Source: Cacajao melanocephalus (Eukaryota > Chordata > Mammalia > Primates > Pitheciidae). From it: a stretch of DNA of 64,000 bases. The notes beneath the pieces were generated by a model. That model did no database searches and had not been told where the DNA came from. It saw nothing but the letters and a program-made list of their open reading frames with translations. The position numbers and the translations under genes were made by a program. Every line of letters begins with the position of its first letter. Position 1 is the stretch's first letter. The stretch covers positions 48,195 through 112,194 of the forward strand of contig CAUYLG010033245.1 in NCBI GenBank assembly GCA_963573385.1, in the 5' to 3' direction. Positions 38,880-51,224 of the stretch are shown here, in pieces.

Positions 38880-41800
38880 TGCATATGGATTTTTAGTCGT
38901 TCTGGAATTTTCGTTGAAAAGAGTATCCTTTCTTCAATGCATTACCTTTGCTCCTATATTGAAATTTAGTTGACTGTATTTCTGTGGTTCTACTTCTGGG
39001 TTCTCTATTCTTTTCTATTGATCTACTTGTCTGTTCTTTTGCTAATACCACAATGTAGCTTCATAGAAAGTCTTAAAGTCTGACAATGTCAGGACTCTGA
39101 CTTTGTTCATTTGCAATATTGTGTTGGTTATTACGGATCTCTTGCTTCTCCATATAAACTTTAGAAACAGTTTGTTGATATCCACAAAATAACTACCGGG
39201 ATTTTAGTTGAGACTGTGTTTAGTTTATTGACCAGGTTGGGAAGAACTGATACCTTCACAATATTGAGTCTTTCTATCCATGAACATAGAATGTCTATTT
39301 ATCTGGTTCTTCTTTGATTTATTTCATCAAAATTTTGTCTTTTTTTAATATACAACTTGCACATATTTTGCTAGATTTATGCCAAAGAATTCAATATGTT
39401 TAGCACTTACTGTAGATGGTATTGTGATTTTAAGGTCAAATTCCGTTTATTGTTGACATATAGAAAGTCCATTAAATTTGTATATTAACTTTGAATCTGA
39501 AGGCTTTCTACAATTGCTTTTAAGTTTCAGGAGTTATTTTGTTGGTTATTTCAGATTTTCAACATAAATATGTCATCTGTGACAGTTTTATATCTTTCTT
39601 TCCAATCTGTATTCCTTTTATTTCCTTTTCTTGTGTTACTGCATTATCTTGCTTATTGCATAGTTTTAACATTTTGAAAAGGAATGATAAGAAGAATATC
39701 CTTGTCTTTTCCTGATCTTAGTGGGAAAGGTTCTAATTTCTCACCATCAAGTAAAATGTTAGTTGCAGGTTTCTTGTAAATTTTTTTATCAAGTTGAGAA
39801 ACTTTTCTTCTATTTCTAGTATGTCATGAGTTTTAATTATCAATAGGCATCTAGTTTTTCTAAATGTGCTTTTCCTACATTTATTCATATAATGATTAAC
39901 TTTTTGTTGCTGTTGTTTAGTCTGTTGATAGACTGAACTAACTTTTCATACCTGAGATAAATAACACCTGGTCTTGACGTATAATTTTTACTAGATTCAA
40001 TTTGCAAATATTTTGCTGAGAATTTCTGCATATATGTTCATTAGAAATATAGGTCTGTACTTTTATTTTCTTGTAAAATGTTTTTGGTTTTGGTATTAGG
40101 TTAATCCTGGCCTCATATTAGAAGTTTATCCTCTGCTTTTATCTTCTGAAGAAATTGTGGAAATTCTTTTTTTTTCTTTAAATGTTTGATAGAATTGATC
40201 AGTGAACCCATCTGGGTTTGATGCTTTTGATTTTGAAAGATTATTAATTCTTGATTAAAATTATTTAGTAGATGTAGGTATATTCTGATAGTCTACATTT
40301 TTTAATGAGTTTTGGCAAATGTGCCTTTCAAAAATTTATTCTATTTTATCTAAATAATCAAATTTGTAGATATTGTTATTCATAGCATTTTTATTATCCT
40401 TTTAATGTTCATGAGATCGGTACTGATGTCTCTTCTTCATTTCTGATATTAGTAATTTTTATCTTCTCTCTTTTCTTCCTTTGGTAAGCAGACTAAAGTT
40501 TTATAAATTTTATTCATCTTTCAAAGAATCAGTGTTTGGATTTGTTCATTTTCTCTATTGATTTCCTGTTTTAAATTTCATTTATGTTTGCTTTAATTTT
40601 CATTATTTATTTCTTCTACTTGCATTGGATTTAATTTACTCTTCTTTTTCCAGTTTTCTACGGTGGAAGCATAGATTATTCACTTTAGATCTTTCTTTTT
40701 TAAAAAGTATATTTCAGTGACTGCTACAAATTTCTCTCAAAGCACTGCTTTTGTTACATCCCACAATTCTTGATGAACTATTTATTTTTGTTTAGTTCAA
40801 AATATTTCTAAATTTCTCTTGAGATTTTTTTCACCTATGTGTTATTTAGAAATCTATTGTTTAATTGCTAAGTATTTGGGGATTTTTCACCCATCTTTAC
40901 TCTTGTTTTCTAGTTTAATTCCATTTTGTTCTGAGAGAAAACATTGTATGATTTCAATTTTTAAAAAATTTGTTGGTTTTTTATGGCCAAGAACGTTGGT
41001 TTATGTTGGTAAATATTTTGCATTTGTACTATACTTTTACTGGATGAAGTAGTCTATATATCAAGTTGATTGATGGAGCTGTTGAGTTCAACTATGTTCT
41101 TACTTATTTGCTGCCTGCTGGATTTGTTCATTTCTGATAAGGGAGTGCTAAAGTCTATACTATAATAGTGGATTCATCTACTTCTCTTTGAAGTTCTCAC
41201 ATACTTTGATGCTCTCTTTTTAGGTGCACACCCATTAAGGATTGTTGTGTATTATTGTAAATCTATGCCTTTGTCATTACCCCTTTTGATCCCTAATTAT
41301 ATGCCTTGCTGTCAAGTCTGTTCTGTTTAATATTAAGGCAACTTCTTCCTTTTGGTTTGATAAGTGTTAGCATGATATATCTTTCTCTATTTCTTCAAAT
41401 GTATATGTTTGTTTATATTTAAAGTGGGTTTCTTGTGAGATTTTGATCCACTCTGACAATATTTTAATTGTGTATTTAGATATTTGGAATGATCATTAAT
41501 ATAGCTGGATTCATATCTTTTCTATTTATTGCCTTTTTTTTGTTTTTATTTTTGACCTCCACTCTTTTCTGTCTTTTGTAGCTTCACTTGAGCATTTTAT
41601 GTAATTCTGTTTTCTCTCCTTTCTTAGCATATCATTTATGCCATTTATACTTCTTTTTTTTTCTAGTGGTTGCTCTAGAGTTTGCAATATATATTTACAA
41701 CTAATCCAGGTCCACTTTCAAATAATATTATACCACTTCACAGACAGTGCAAGTACCTTATAATAACAAAATATTTCCTATTGTTCCTTCTTGTTCTTTG

Positions 41801-42140
41801 AATCACTGCCCTTATTCATTTCACTTATAAATAAGCTGTAATCATTAAAAACATTATTGCAATTATTTGGAACAAACTGTTATATGTTAGAACGATTAAG
41901 ACTAACAAAAGTAAAAGTTTTTATTTTACCTTTATTTTTTGTTCTCCAGTAATCTTCCTTTGTTTATGTACATCTGAGTTTCTGACCTATATCATTTTCC
42001 TTCTTTCTGAAGATCTTCTTTTAACATTTCTTTCATGGCAGGTTTACTGGCAACAAATTTCCTCAATTTTTGTCTGTATGAGAATATTTTCATCTTTCCT
42101 TCACTTTTAAAGGATAATTTTGCAGTATACAGAATTCTAG
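38880..42140 (-). mobile_element. LINE-1 (antisense), ORF2 region
   Basis: Long antisense ORF2: 'tctattgatctacttgtctg', 'atgtcaggactctgactttg', 'ccatctgggtttgatgcttt', 'ttgattgatggagctgttga' and others in the expected order. It is riddled with stops and indels; the longest open piece is under 80 codons, so it encodes no functional reverse transcriptase or endonuclease. Confidence 0.85.
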
Positions 42141-42142
42141 GT

Positions 42143-42226
42143 TGGTCTCGATCTTCTGACCTCATGCTCTGCCTCCCTCAACCTCCCAAAGTGCTGGGAT
42201 TACAGGTGTGAGCCACTGGCCTAGCT
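42143..42226 (-). mobile_element. Alu fragment (antisense), 5' part only
   Basis: 'ggtctcgatcttctgacctc' then 'caacctcccaaagtgctggg' and 'attacaggtgtgagccactg' represent only the first ~85 bases of an Alu, lacking the rest and any poly(T). A deletion after insertion is the simplest explanation. Confidence 0.85.
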
Positions 42227-42245
42227 GTAATCCTTATCTTTGATC

Positions 42246-42295
42246 CTTTATGAGTAAGATGTTTTCTACTCATAAAAAAAATCTTACTCATAAAG
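42246..42295. repeat. Perfect 15-bp inverted repeat (20-bp loop)
   Basis: CTTTATGAGTAAGAT at 42246-42260 and its exact reverse complement ATCTTACTCATAAAG at 42281-42295. The loop contains a further 'actcataaa'. It lies right after the truncated Alu. Confidence 0.95.
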
Positions 42296-42299
42296 TCTT

Positions 42300-43735
42300 C
42301 CTTTTAAAACGTTTTAATCTTTGATTTCCTACAGTTTGAACATAAAATTTCTAGGTGTAGTGGGTTTTTTTTTGTTTGTTTTCCTTTCAGAGGCAGGGTG
42401 CTGTTATTCTGTCTGGTGTTCTCTGAACTTTCTGGACTTGTGATTTGGTGTCTGACATTAACTGGGGAATATTCTCGGTCATTATTACTTCAAATATTTT
42501 GTGTTTCTTTCTCTATTTCTTCCTCCTATATTCCCATTAAGCATTTGTTAAATCATTTGTAGTCATCCTACAGTTCTTGGCTATCATGTTCTATTTTTTC
42601 ATCTGTTTGTCTCTTTGATTTTCAGTTTTAGAAGTTTCTGTTGACATATGCCCAAGCTCAGAGATTCATTCCTCAGCCATATCCAGTCTACGAAGGACTC
42701 TATCAAAGGTATTCTTCATTTGTTACAATGTTTTCGATTTCTAGCATTTCTTTTTAAATATTTCTTAAAATTTCCATCACTCTGCTTACATTTTCCCTCT
42801 GTTTTGCATATTTTCTACTTTTTACATTAGTGCCTTTAGCGTATTAATGACAGTTCTAAATTATTGGCCTGATAACTCCAACATATCTGAAATATATGAG
42901 TCTGGTTCTGATAGTTGCTCTGTGTCTTCAAACTGTTTTTTGTTGTTGTTTTGTTTTTTGCCTTTAGTATATATTGTACATTTTTTGTTACAAGCCTGGC
43001 CTGATGTACTCAGTAAAAGCAATTCTGGTATCAGATCTTTAGTAATGTGGTGGTAAGGTGAAGTGTTCTATCACTCTGTGATTATTAGGCTTTTGTCCTT
43101 TTGTGATCCTATGCCTCTTAGCTATGAACTTCACAAGTGCTTCTCAGACTCTCCAACCCCTGCTCCAGGTGGAACAGGATGACTAGAAGGGGCTAGAGTT
43201 GGGTCTTTCTCTTTCTCCAGGTTGGTTAGGCTCTGATAAAACTGCAAAGGAGTAGGCTTTTGTAAGATATTTTTTATTGACCACAGGCGTTTTTAAGAAT
43301 GCCTTGGTATATTTCATAATGGTTACTTTGGTATGTTTCATAATGGTTACTTCTTCCTCCTGCTTTCAAATCCTGCTTTCTCTAACACTCACTTTAAGAA
43401 CCTAAGAGAGCTCTTGGAATTAAAACTCATAAGGAGCGAGGGACCTCTGTATGCCTGCCCCTACTGGAGTTTCTAACTCTCAGATTCATCACACTGAATT
43501 TTCAACAATCCACCAGTTACAGTTTGGGTTTTCCTGCCCCAGTATTCGTTCCCACAGAGGTTTCTGCTTGAGGGTCTCTGTCCTGGCAAGTTGTGATTCT
43601 CTGTAAATGCTGATGTGTCTCTCTTATTTTTGGGGAAGAGGTTCATTCATCCTATGACCTTACTTTTTTGACATATCTAAGAAGAGTTGATTTTTCACTT
43701 TCTGTATTTTTCTTGTGTTTACTTGTCGTTAGCAA
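42300..43735 (-). mobile_element. LINE-1 (antisense), 5' direction remnants
   Basis: AT-rich antisense L1-like sequence with phrases such as 'ttgatttcctacagtttgaa', 'ttattacttcaaatattttg' and 'cctgataactccaacatatc', as in L1M elements. A 24-base tandem duplication (ttggtat.tttcataatgg) lies at 43304-43350 and a perfect 11-base one (aggctttaaag) at 43772-43793 just beyond. Confidence 0.6.
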
Positions 43736-43991
43736 AGACCTTAAACCTCCTTACATGCAGGACTAGAATCCAGGCTTTAAAGAGGCTTTAAAGAAATGCC
43801 TGGTAATGTTTAATGAAACATCAGATATTATGTATGAAACACTATGTAGAGTCAGAAGAGCATTCTCTTTTCCCAGAGATAATTTACTGTATTATATAGC
43901 AGGCAACTAGAAGGAGACAGATAATCTCAATTATTCAGGAGTGGAACTGACTTGAACTTGGTTTCTCTTCTTAAAAGCTTTTGCCTACTAC

Positions 43992-44818
43992 TGATAGGGA
44001 CAGGAGGCAGAGAAATTCTAGGCAGAAAAGGGTAGGGTCCCTGGCGAGGGCCTCATCCTCAAGCCTGGAACCACAGACTAAAGTGAGAACTTTACATGCC
44101 CGTTTTACTGCTCGAATGTTGCCTTTTCTAAAACTATCCCTAGCCTTCCCTGCATCCCATCCTGTATCCATAAAAACCCCAAGCTCCACTGGCAGAGAGC
44201 AGAGAAGGGGAGAGAAAAGAAGCAGCTGAATGTTGTAAAGAAGCAGTTTGACTTCAGAGGAATACCTTGATGGTGGGACTTCAGGGGAAGAATATCTTCC
44301 CACTTCATCCCATTTCCAAGTCTTCTTCCCATTAAGAGCCAACTCCATAAGCAATAAAATCCCTCCACATTTACTATCCTTCAATTCATTCATTTGACCT
44401 GATTTTTCCTGGATGCTGGACAAGAGCTTGAGATACAGAAGGCTGTCACGTTGACCCTCTGCCCTTGCAAAAAGGCAAAGGGTCCACTAAGCTGTTAAAC
44501 ACTTAAGCCGTCTGTGGATGGCAAAGCTAAAAGAGTACTGCCTGTAACACTCTTTCTGGGGCTTTGGGAATTGTGGGTACTTCCCCATAGATGCTGCCAT
44601 GGGGCCTGCAGAGCATTTTGTCCCTGCCATTGCCCAAAAGCACTTGTCCCAGCTCCTGTACCAGCTCAGCTGCACTCCTCCTCCCACGAGGAGTGGAATA
44701 CAGTGGATCTGAGTGAGTGAAGCCTCAGAAGCCACTGGCTAGCTCCAGCACCTGGCATTCCAGTTCCCATCTGTGAAGGGGTCTGGGAAAATTTTGTTTC
44801 ACTTCTGTTTTATCCCCA
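43992..44818 (+). mobile_element. Solitary retroviral LTR (ERV1-type) with 4-bp target-site duplication
   Basis: An 827-base element starting TGATAGGGAC and ending TATCCCCA, flanked on both sides by CTAC (43988-43991 and 44819-44822). It has the order of a gammaretrovirus-like LTR in sense: a TATA-like 'atccataaaaacccc' near 44165, a poly(A) signal 'gcaataaaatccc' at 44351-44363, then a GC-richer 3' part. No internal viral genes follow, so it is a solo LTR. I do not assign a family name. It could carry promoter activity. Confidence 0.75.
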
Positions 44819-44822
44819 CTAC

Positions 44823-45667
44823 CAGACGGTAGCCCTCCAAGGGTCACATCTGAACACCTGTTATTTTTGCCAACACCCCTCTTTATTACTTATTCTCAGC
44901 CCCATATTTTTTCTCCCCAGCATAGCGAAATGGCCAAAAACTCTACTCATCTTTTTAGTGTCTTTTTTCTTCTGCTTCTTGGTCTTTTTTTCCTAAACAA
45001 CTTACAAATAGCCTATTCCCTCAATAGGAAGACGGGCACACAGTGTGATGTTCATCTTAGTATCCTCATTTCACTATTCGGGATTTGACTTCCTCCAGAT
45101 TGGGTTGCCTTGATTGGCCCAGACTCCAGCCGTTGTTTCTCCCCTTCTGTGATATATGGAGAGCACTGCTTAGCTGCTGATTCTCCCTTGGGTTCTTCTC
45201 CATTTTCTGGCTGACCACTTCTCTCCATGCCACATGCCAAAGTGGCAATGGCCAGTAGGAAAAGCCTCATGCAGTTCTTCACAGGACTGTGGCCTTTAAC
45301 TCTTGATTATCCAGTAGCTCCCTAGTACCTACAAACAAATGTTTCTTTCATTTCATTCAGCTTTTCTAGTTGTTACTCTTGGAAGTATTGGTCTTAATAG
45401 ACAGAAATGAAACTCCTGGGGTCAATTCTTGTAAGAAGTAAAAGTTTCAGGCAGGTGTTCATAGCAACCTATGAGATAAGCAGAGATATTATAGAGAACT
45501 CTAGGAAGTTCCCAGAAGGGTAGTCTTTACCGTAAAACTCATGAGCTTACCCCTGGCTGCAATTCAAGAGACTGCTGCATCTCAGCAGATCAGAATCATC
45601 TGTAATATCTTATCTGAAGAGAAGAAATGACTACATACTTTAACCAGAGTCACTCCCAAGAATGTGA
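44823..45667. other. Intergenic sequence without recognised features
   Basis: About 850 bases of mixed DNA; no exon, repeat family or RNA gene that I can name. Confidence 0.5.
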
Positions 45668-45682
45668 AGGAGGCTGCTTTTT

Positions 45683-46022
45683 TTTTTTAATTTTATTTTT
45701 TACTGTACTTTAGGTTCAGGAGTACATGTACAGATCATGCAGGATTGTTGCATAGGTACACACATGGCAATGTGGTTTGCTGCCTCCATCCCCCCATCAC
45801 CTACATCTGGCATTTCTCCCCATGTTATCCCTCCCCAACCTCCCCACTCCCCAACTGTCCCTCAGCTGCCCCCCAACAGACTCCAGTGTGTGGTGCTCCC
45901 CTCCCTGTGTTCCTGTGTTCTCATTGTTCAACATCCACCTGTGAGTGAGAACATGCAGTGTGTGATTTTCTGTTCTTGTGTCAGTTTACTGACAATGACG
46001 GTTTCAGATTCATCCATGTCCC
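45683..46022 (-). mobile_element. 5'-truncated LINE-1 (antisense) with target-site duplication
   Basis: Begins with poly(T) and contains the primate L1 3' UTR reversed ('aggttcaggagtacatgtac', 'ggtacacacatggcaatgtg', 'gtgagtgagaacatgcagtg', 'cagattcatccatgtcc'). Flanking sequences aggaggctgcttttt (45668-45682) and aggaggcagctcttt (46023-46037) match at 13 of 15 positions, marking the target-site duplication. It resembles the L1 cut off by the right window edge. Confidence 0.92.
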
Positions 46023-46037
46023 AGGAGGCAGCTCTTT

Positions 46038-46399
46038 AACAGATCACGGAGAGGAAGCTTCTTGGGCATGAGCCAGAAAGGAGTTCCTCATAAAAGGTCC
46101 AGGGCAGAGCATAAGCACTGGGCCAGTGTAGCTCCAATGTCACTGGTGTGCTGTGACCTGCTCTTACCAGCTCATGAAAATCATGTGTATCTTTTCTCAA
46201 CTCTGTGTTCAGTAACATCACATTAGCACCATGAAATTGGCCATGATGGGAGTATTTACACCATGGAAATCAGCAAGCACTGTAAATCAGAGCCTTGTTT
46301 TATTCAGAGAGCTGATTGTAAAACATTAGCCAGCACATTACCACCCAGAGGAGATGAGTGGCAGAACGCTAGGGCCATATTTCAAGCCCTATATTAGGC
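46038..46399. other. Intergenic sequence without recognised features
   Basis: Nothing I can name. Confidence 0.5.
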
Positions 46400-46605
46400 T
46401 TGAATACTGAGGGCCGACTCAGTAACAGGCATCATGTCAAACTCTTTGCATGTGTTCCATCATTTAATCCTCACAATAAAATTGTGAGATCAGATGATGG
46501 AGGGAGGAGATTTTATGTAACCTGCTTAAGACCTCAGAGCAACCTAGGTGAGTCTCCTCCTCACATCTTTGTTCTTAACTACTGCACTAAACATCCTCCC
46601 TGCAG
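46400..46605 (-). repeat. MIR element (antisense)
   Basis: 'cagtaacaggcatcatgtca', 'catcatttaatcctcacaat', 'tgtgagatcagatgatggag' and 'gtaacctgcttaagacctca' follow the antisense MIR consensus. Confidence 0.7.
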
Positions 46606-47780
46606 CTGCACAAAATGGGAGGACAAACCCTAGACTAAATGGATTGGAAGGTTTTTAGTTACTGAGGGCGGAAAACATAGTATGGCAGAGTCCAAGAACT
46701 GGTGCTGGAACCGAGCACATAGCAGGCCCACATTTGACATGCAAACAGATCCTGAGGCAGGGCCTACAGGTTCCCAGTCAGCAGAAAAGCCATTCCAAAT
46801 AAGCTGGGAGGCAGTAGCCAATCTTGGATGCATCTGTGGCTGATGGACATAGTGCAGTGACACAGGAAACTAGAACCAGCAATATGACACAGCCACATGG
46901 GGCTTGGCAGCAGTTCTCTGCACTCACAGTGAGTGATTTCCAAGAGCTATGCTTAACTGTCAAAGGAATTGAGGTTCTAGATGGGATTTTTAGTCTGGGA
47001 CTTGGTGATGATCCAGGGTTCTTGCTTTCAGGAAGAGGCAATTTGATCAGAATTGAACTAGCAGAATAGAACTCAGGATTATACAAGGATTCTGCAGGGT
47101 AGAGAGGTTAAGGTTCTTAGCTATGGCGATGTCCCTGCCAAGACCTAAAAGGGGTATCCAGAATACTGAGAACTAAGCAGGCATGGTAACAATGCCAAGG
47201 CGGGATACAGATACCCCAAGTTATGGGTTTTAGGGCTGAATGTAATTCTCAGATTTGCTCAGATCGGGACCTGAGTAGGGTGGCCATCAGCCCAATGGCA
47301 GCTACCCTTGAGCCCAGGGACATGTCCTGTGTACACTTAAGTTGAAGATAATAGTTTTTTCTCTTTTTGTTTTTGGGTAATGTTCCTTTGCAGGTGTTTC
47401 GGATGTGTCAGCAGAGGCTAACAGAATATGAATCTATCTTCTTCTGGATATGCCCAAGAGATTTCAGATGGGTGGGAGTGCCTCGAATGGACTCTGAGGT
47501 GAGGACAGACCACAAACGTAAATAAAAACCAAGATGGACCAGGAGGGGCAGTCGACATTCTCGAACACAACAGTGTGCAGGGCACCAACTTTTTCTAGGG
47601 TCACAGAGATGCATAGAAACTCCCATGGAGATATCAAAGCACATTCTGATGAGACTGTAATGAAGATGGTCTTAAGTCCTGGTTTGTCAGAGGCAGCCCC
47701 AGTTTGTGCTTATTGTTCTAACAATTATTAATAACTTCCATTAGAATGATGAATAGTGTGATCACTCTAGCTATAATGGA
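46606..47780. other. Intergenic sequence, includes an exon-like segment at 47394-47498
   Basis: Mixed DNA. The only structured piece is a 105-base open segment bounded by good splice-site matches, described among the findings. I do not call it a gene. Confidence 0.4.
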
Positions 47781-48287
47781 TGTGATGCTTAATTTTACGT
47801 GTTGACTTAGCTATGATCATGATGCCCAGATATTTGGTCAAACACTAGTCTAGATGTTGCTGCAAACATGTCATTTTTTAGATTAAATTAGCATTTAAAT
47901 CAATAGATTTTGAGGAAAGCAGATTAACTTCTGAACTAAGGGTTAGCTTCCTTCAATCAGTTGAAGGTCTTAAGAGAAGAAACATGAAGTTTCGTGGAAA
48001 GAGGGCATTTTGCCTCCAGAGTCCCTTTGGATTCAAGTTGTAACATGGACTCCAGCCTCTTTCCTGGATCCCCACTTGACCTGCAGAGGGGGACTTGCCA
48101 GCATTCATACCATGTGCACCAATTTCCTAAAATACGTAAACTAATACATCTCTTTCCCTCTGTCTCTCTCCTCTCTCTGTCTCTCCCCCCATGTCTCCAT
48201 CCCCTCTCTCTTTCTCTGTCTGTCTGTCTGTCTCTCTATACACACAAACCTTTGGCTCTGTTTCTTCAAGGAACCCTCGTAAATACA
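47781..48287 (+). mobile_element. Retroviral LTR, ERVL/MLT2-like
   Basis: Starts TGTGATGCTTAATTTTACGT, then 'cccagatatttggtcaaaca', 'tcaatcagttgaaggtctta', 'cagagggggacttgccagca', 'ccaatttcctaaaata', a CT-rich expansion, and 'tggctctgtttcttcaagga' before the end. This is the order I remember for MLT2-type LTRs; the name is from memory. No internal viral sequence adjoins. Confidence 0.65.
48152..48247 (+). repeat. CT-rich simple repeat inside the LTR
   Basis: Nearly pure pyrimidine with CTCT and CTGT units (ctctctgtctgtctgtctgt) ending in 'ctctatacacacaaa', expanded within the LTR's 3' part. Confidence 0.9.
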
Positions 48288-48780
48288 ATAGACTAATGTA
48301 TAAGGAGCTTTGAAGGCATAGTTGCAGTTGTTGTCACTTCTGGGCCCAGGAATTTGAAGGATAAGCTGGTTAAATTACAGGGCTGGTGTGGGTGTAGCCC
48401 AGGAAAGATCTTAAGGATGTTGAGGAGATACAAAAGCATGATTCTGAACCAAAGCAGCAGCAGAGGGGATGGAAAGGACAGAGATGGATCTGAGAAAAAT
48501 TGTCCTGGGTTTCTTGCTCTTGTTATTGCACCTGTTTGGTGCACCTGTATCTTGAACAACCCAAACACCTGTTTTCTCTATTCTTATCCCCAGACGGTGG
48601 TGTGTAGGTAACGAAAGCTACACAGCAGAGCAGATTGTTGTCATTGTAAATTCATGATTGCCAATCTCTAAGAGACCTGGAAATCTTACTAGGACTTTTT
48701 GGCCAATTCTTTCTTTACTTTCCCCAGAAAGTGTTCACACTTTTTAAATGCATAAACACGCCTCCTCTCCCTTACTCAAC
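48288..48780. other. Intergenic sequence without recognised features
   Basis: Nothing I can name. Confidence 0.5.
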
Positions 48781-48785
48781 ATTTT

Positions 48786-49145
48786 TAAATTAAACCTTTT
48801 TATTTTGAGATACATATACATTTACATGAAGTTGTAATAAGATAGAGAGTTTCCCTGTACCCTTTACTCAGTTTTTGCCAATGGTAACATCTTGTGAAAT
48901 TGTAGCATAATATCAAATCCAGGATACTGACATGAATACAGCCAAGATAAAGTATGTTTTTATCACAACATGATGCTTCGTGTTGCCCTTTTATAGTCAT
49001 ACCCACTTCCCTCTGCTTCTCCTTAGCCTCTGGTAACCACTAATCTGTTCTTCATTTCCATCATTTTATCATTTCTAGAATGTTATATAGATTAAATCAT
49101 ATACCTTGTGTGCTTTTTTAGCATTGGCTTTTGTCAGTTCATATC
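48786..49145 (-). mobile_element. Old LINE-1 3' UTR fragment (antisense)
   Basis: 'ttttgagatacatatacatt', 'gttgccaatggtaacatct'-like wording, 'cctctggtaaccactaatct' and 'gttatatagattaaatcata' are antisense L1M 3' UTR phrases. Confidence 0.7.
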
Positions 49146-49449
49146 CACTTTGCAGAAAAATAAAAAATAAAATAAAAGTTTTCAAATGAATTTCCTTATC
49201 TTCCCAATTATAAATATATGAGTGACCTGCATCTGTCCTCAATCTCTCCCCTTTTATTTTGCTGTTATGATAAGGGAGACTTTCTCCTGGTAGCTAAGGC
49301 CACATCTCATCCTAAAACCAGAACCTATCCACTCTTGCTTTCCCAGGAGCAATGAAACAGGTATTATTTTTTCCCGTTTACATAGATTCCTTCTGTTAAC
49401 TAGATTTGTCTATTAGCTTTTAATTTGTTCAAGCCCTTTCCATTAAATA

Positions 49450-50855
49450 CACATGAAATCTTGACCTCATTCTCCCCAGCTATTGCTCTGCTTCCTCTCT
49501 TCTTTTATTGAGTTTCTTAAAGTCTTATTTCTTCATTTTACCTTTATTTCTCAACCACTCTACTGTGACTTTGGTTCCCATAATTCCACCTCCAAGTAGC
49601 TCTACTGAATAGAGTTATTTCCTATGACCTCTTTCTTGAATTCTCAGTACCTTTGGCCCTGATAATCTCTCTCTGCTTCTCACACTCTCTGCCCTTGTCT
49701 TCCGTGAGACAGTATTCTCCTCATTTTTCTTCTGCTCCTCTTACCATGTTTTCTCCATTTATTTTCTGAGCTTATTCGCTTCTACTCAACCAGTGAATGT
49801 TTGAGTTCTCTGAATTTGGTCACAGGCTGTCTTCTCAGTTCCCTCAAGTTTTTCTCCCTGGACATTTTTACCTACATTATATCACTTATTGTCTATATAC
49901 AGACAGCACACACATTCATATGCAGCATCATCTTTCCTCTGAGTTTCAAACTTATAATCCATATACCTTCTTGGAAGAGGACATGATGTCCTCTTCTCCT
50001 TAATCTTCCATAGTCAACACATCATTGTGTCCTATTGATTTCATCCCCTAAATAACTCACCAACCCATCCACTTGTCTCCTGTCCCGCTGCCTTCCTACT
50101 CATTCAAGAGACCACCACCCTTCCTGCCAGAGATACCACCATTGCTGCCTCAACATTCTCCTGCCTCCACCCTTGCTCCTCACCAAGCTGGTTGCCACAC
50201 TGTAATCAGAGTGAATATTTTCAAAAATCAAATTTGCTTTTCTTTTTCTCTCTCTCACGCTGAATATCTGTAAATGCTTTCACTGCCTTGCCAATGCTAT
50301 TAGAACGGACAAAGACGTAGCTCCTTTCTGTGGTCTGGGCTTTGTGCGGTCTGCTTTCCTCCTAATTTCCAGTCTCATTTTGCACAGTTTTTCTCCAATT
50401 TCTGCTTCAGCCACACTGGCCTTTCGGTGACAGTTAAGCCTCATGATGCTCCTGCCCTGAGGCATTTGCCTACAGGACTATGTGCAGGAGCCCTTTGTCT
50501 TCTATTCAATTCTTTCTCTTTCCCTCATTCTTCAGTGTCTGACTCAGTCATCATTTCCTGATGTCCTCTTGCAATTTCTCACTTGTTTGTTTGATGCTAA
50601 TCTTATTTATGGTCATGTCCCCGCAGTACATTTTGAGAGCCATAAGGGCAGGGGCTAATGCCTATTATGATCCTCATTGTTATATATATCCCTATTATCT
50701 TTATTATTATAGTCAAAGTGTAGCACCATGACTCACAGTGTCATTGTGTTGCACCTAATGCATGGCGTCCTGCAGTTGTGCATTACTACAGCTGAAATTA
50801 CTTACTTCACATGGAGGAACTTCAAATAAATGTTTTCGAGTGAATGAATTAATGA
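49450..50855 (+). mobile_element. LINE-2 (sense), 3' half
   Basis: Follows L2 in order: pyrimidine-rich start, 'ccacactgtaatcagagtga', 'cttcagccacactggccttt', 'gatgctcctgccctgaggca', 'gagagccataagggcagggg', ending 'aacttcaaataaatgttttc' and 'gagtgaatgaatta'. No usable reading frame remains. Confidence 0.65.
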
Positions 50856-50931
50856 AATTAAATCAGTGGGATTTAATATCGATTGGGCATATGTATGAGA
50901 GCAATTGATAAGAAGACATAAAATGTGATAT

Positions 50932-51058
50932 TTATTTTTTATAGACATGGGGTCCTGCTATGTTGCCCAGGTTGATCTTGAACTCCTGGCCTAAGCAATC
51001 CTCCTGTCTCAGCCTCCCAAAGCACTGGGATTATAGGCATGAGCCACCATATCTGGCT
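50932..51058 (-). mobile_element. Alu monomer (antisense)
   Basis: 'atagacatggggtcctgcta', 'tgttgcccaggttgatcttg', 'aactcctggcctaagcaatc', 'ctgtctcagcctcccaaagc' and 'gggattataggcatgagcca'. Single arm only, as in a fossil left monomer. Confidence 0.85.
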
Positions 51059-51224
51059 TAAAATACAATTCTTAAGTTTCTACCTTGGGTGATTTGATCA
51101 AATTTAATGTCTTCAAAACAAAGATTACCCCCAAAAAACTAGGTTTAGAAGAAGGAGGCTGGGTTTATTTCTTGGCACATCATTTTTTGCCATATAAAAC
51201 AGATCTCTAGTCTTCAGTTAAGAT

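Noticed and set aside
38880..42140. Possible active LINE-1 with reverse transcriptase
   Set aside because: The antisense ORF2 is broken by many stops and indels, and an Alu is inserted in the element.
43971..44423. 150-codon minus-strand frame
   Set aside because: Lies almost wholly inside the solo LTR, which has no coding capacity in that orientation.
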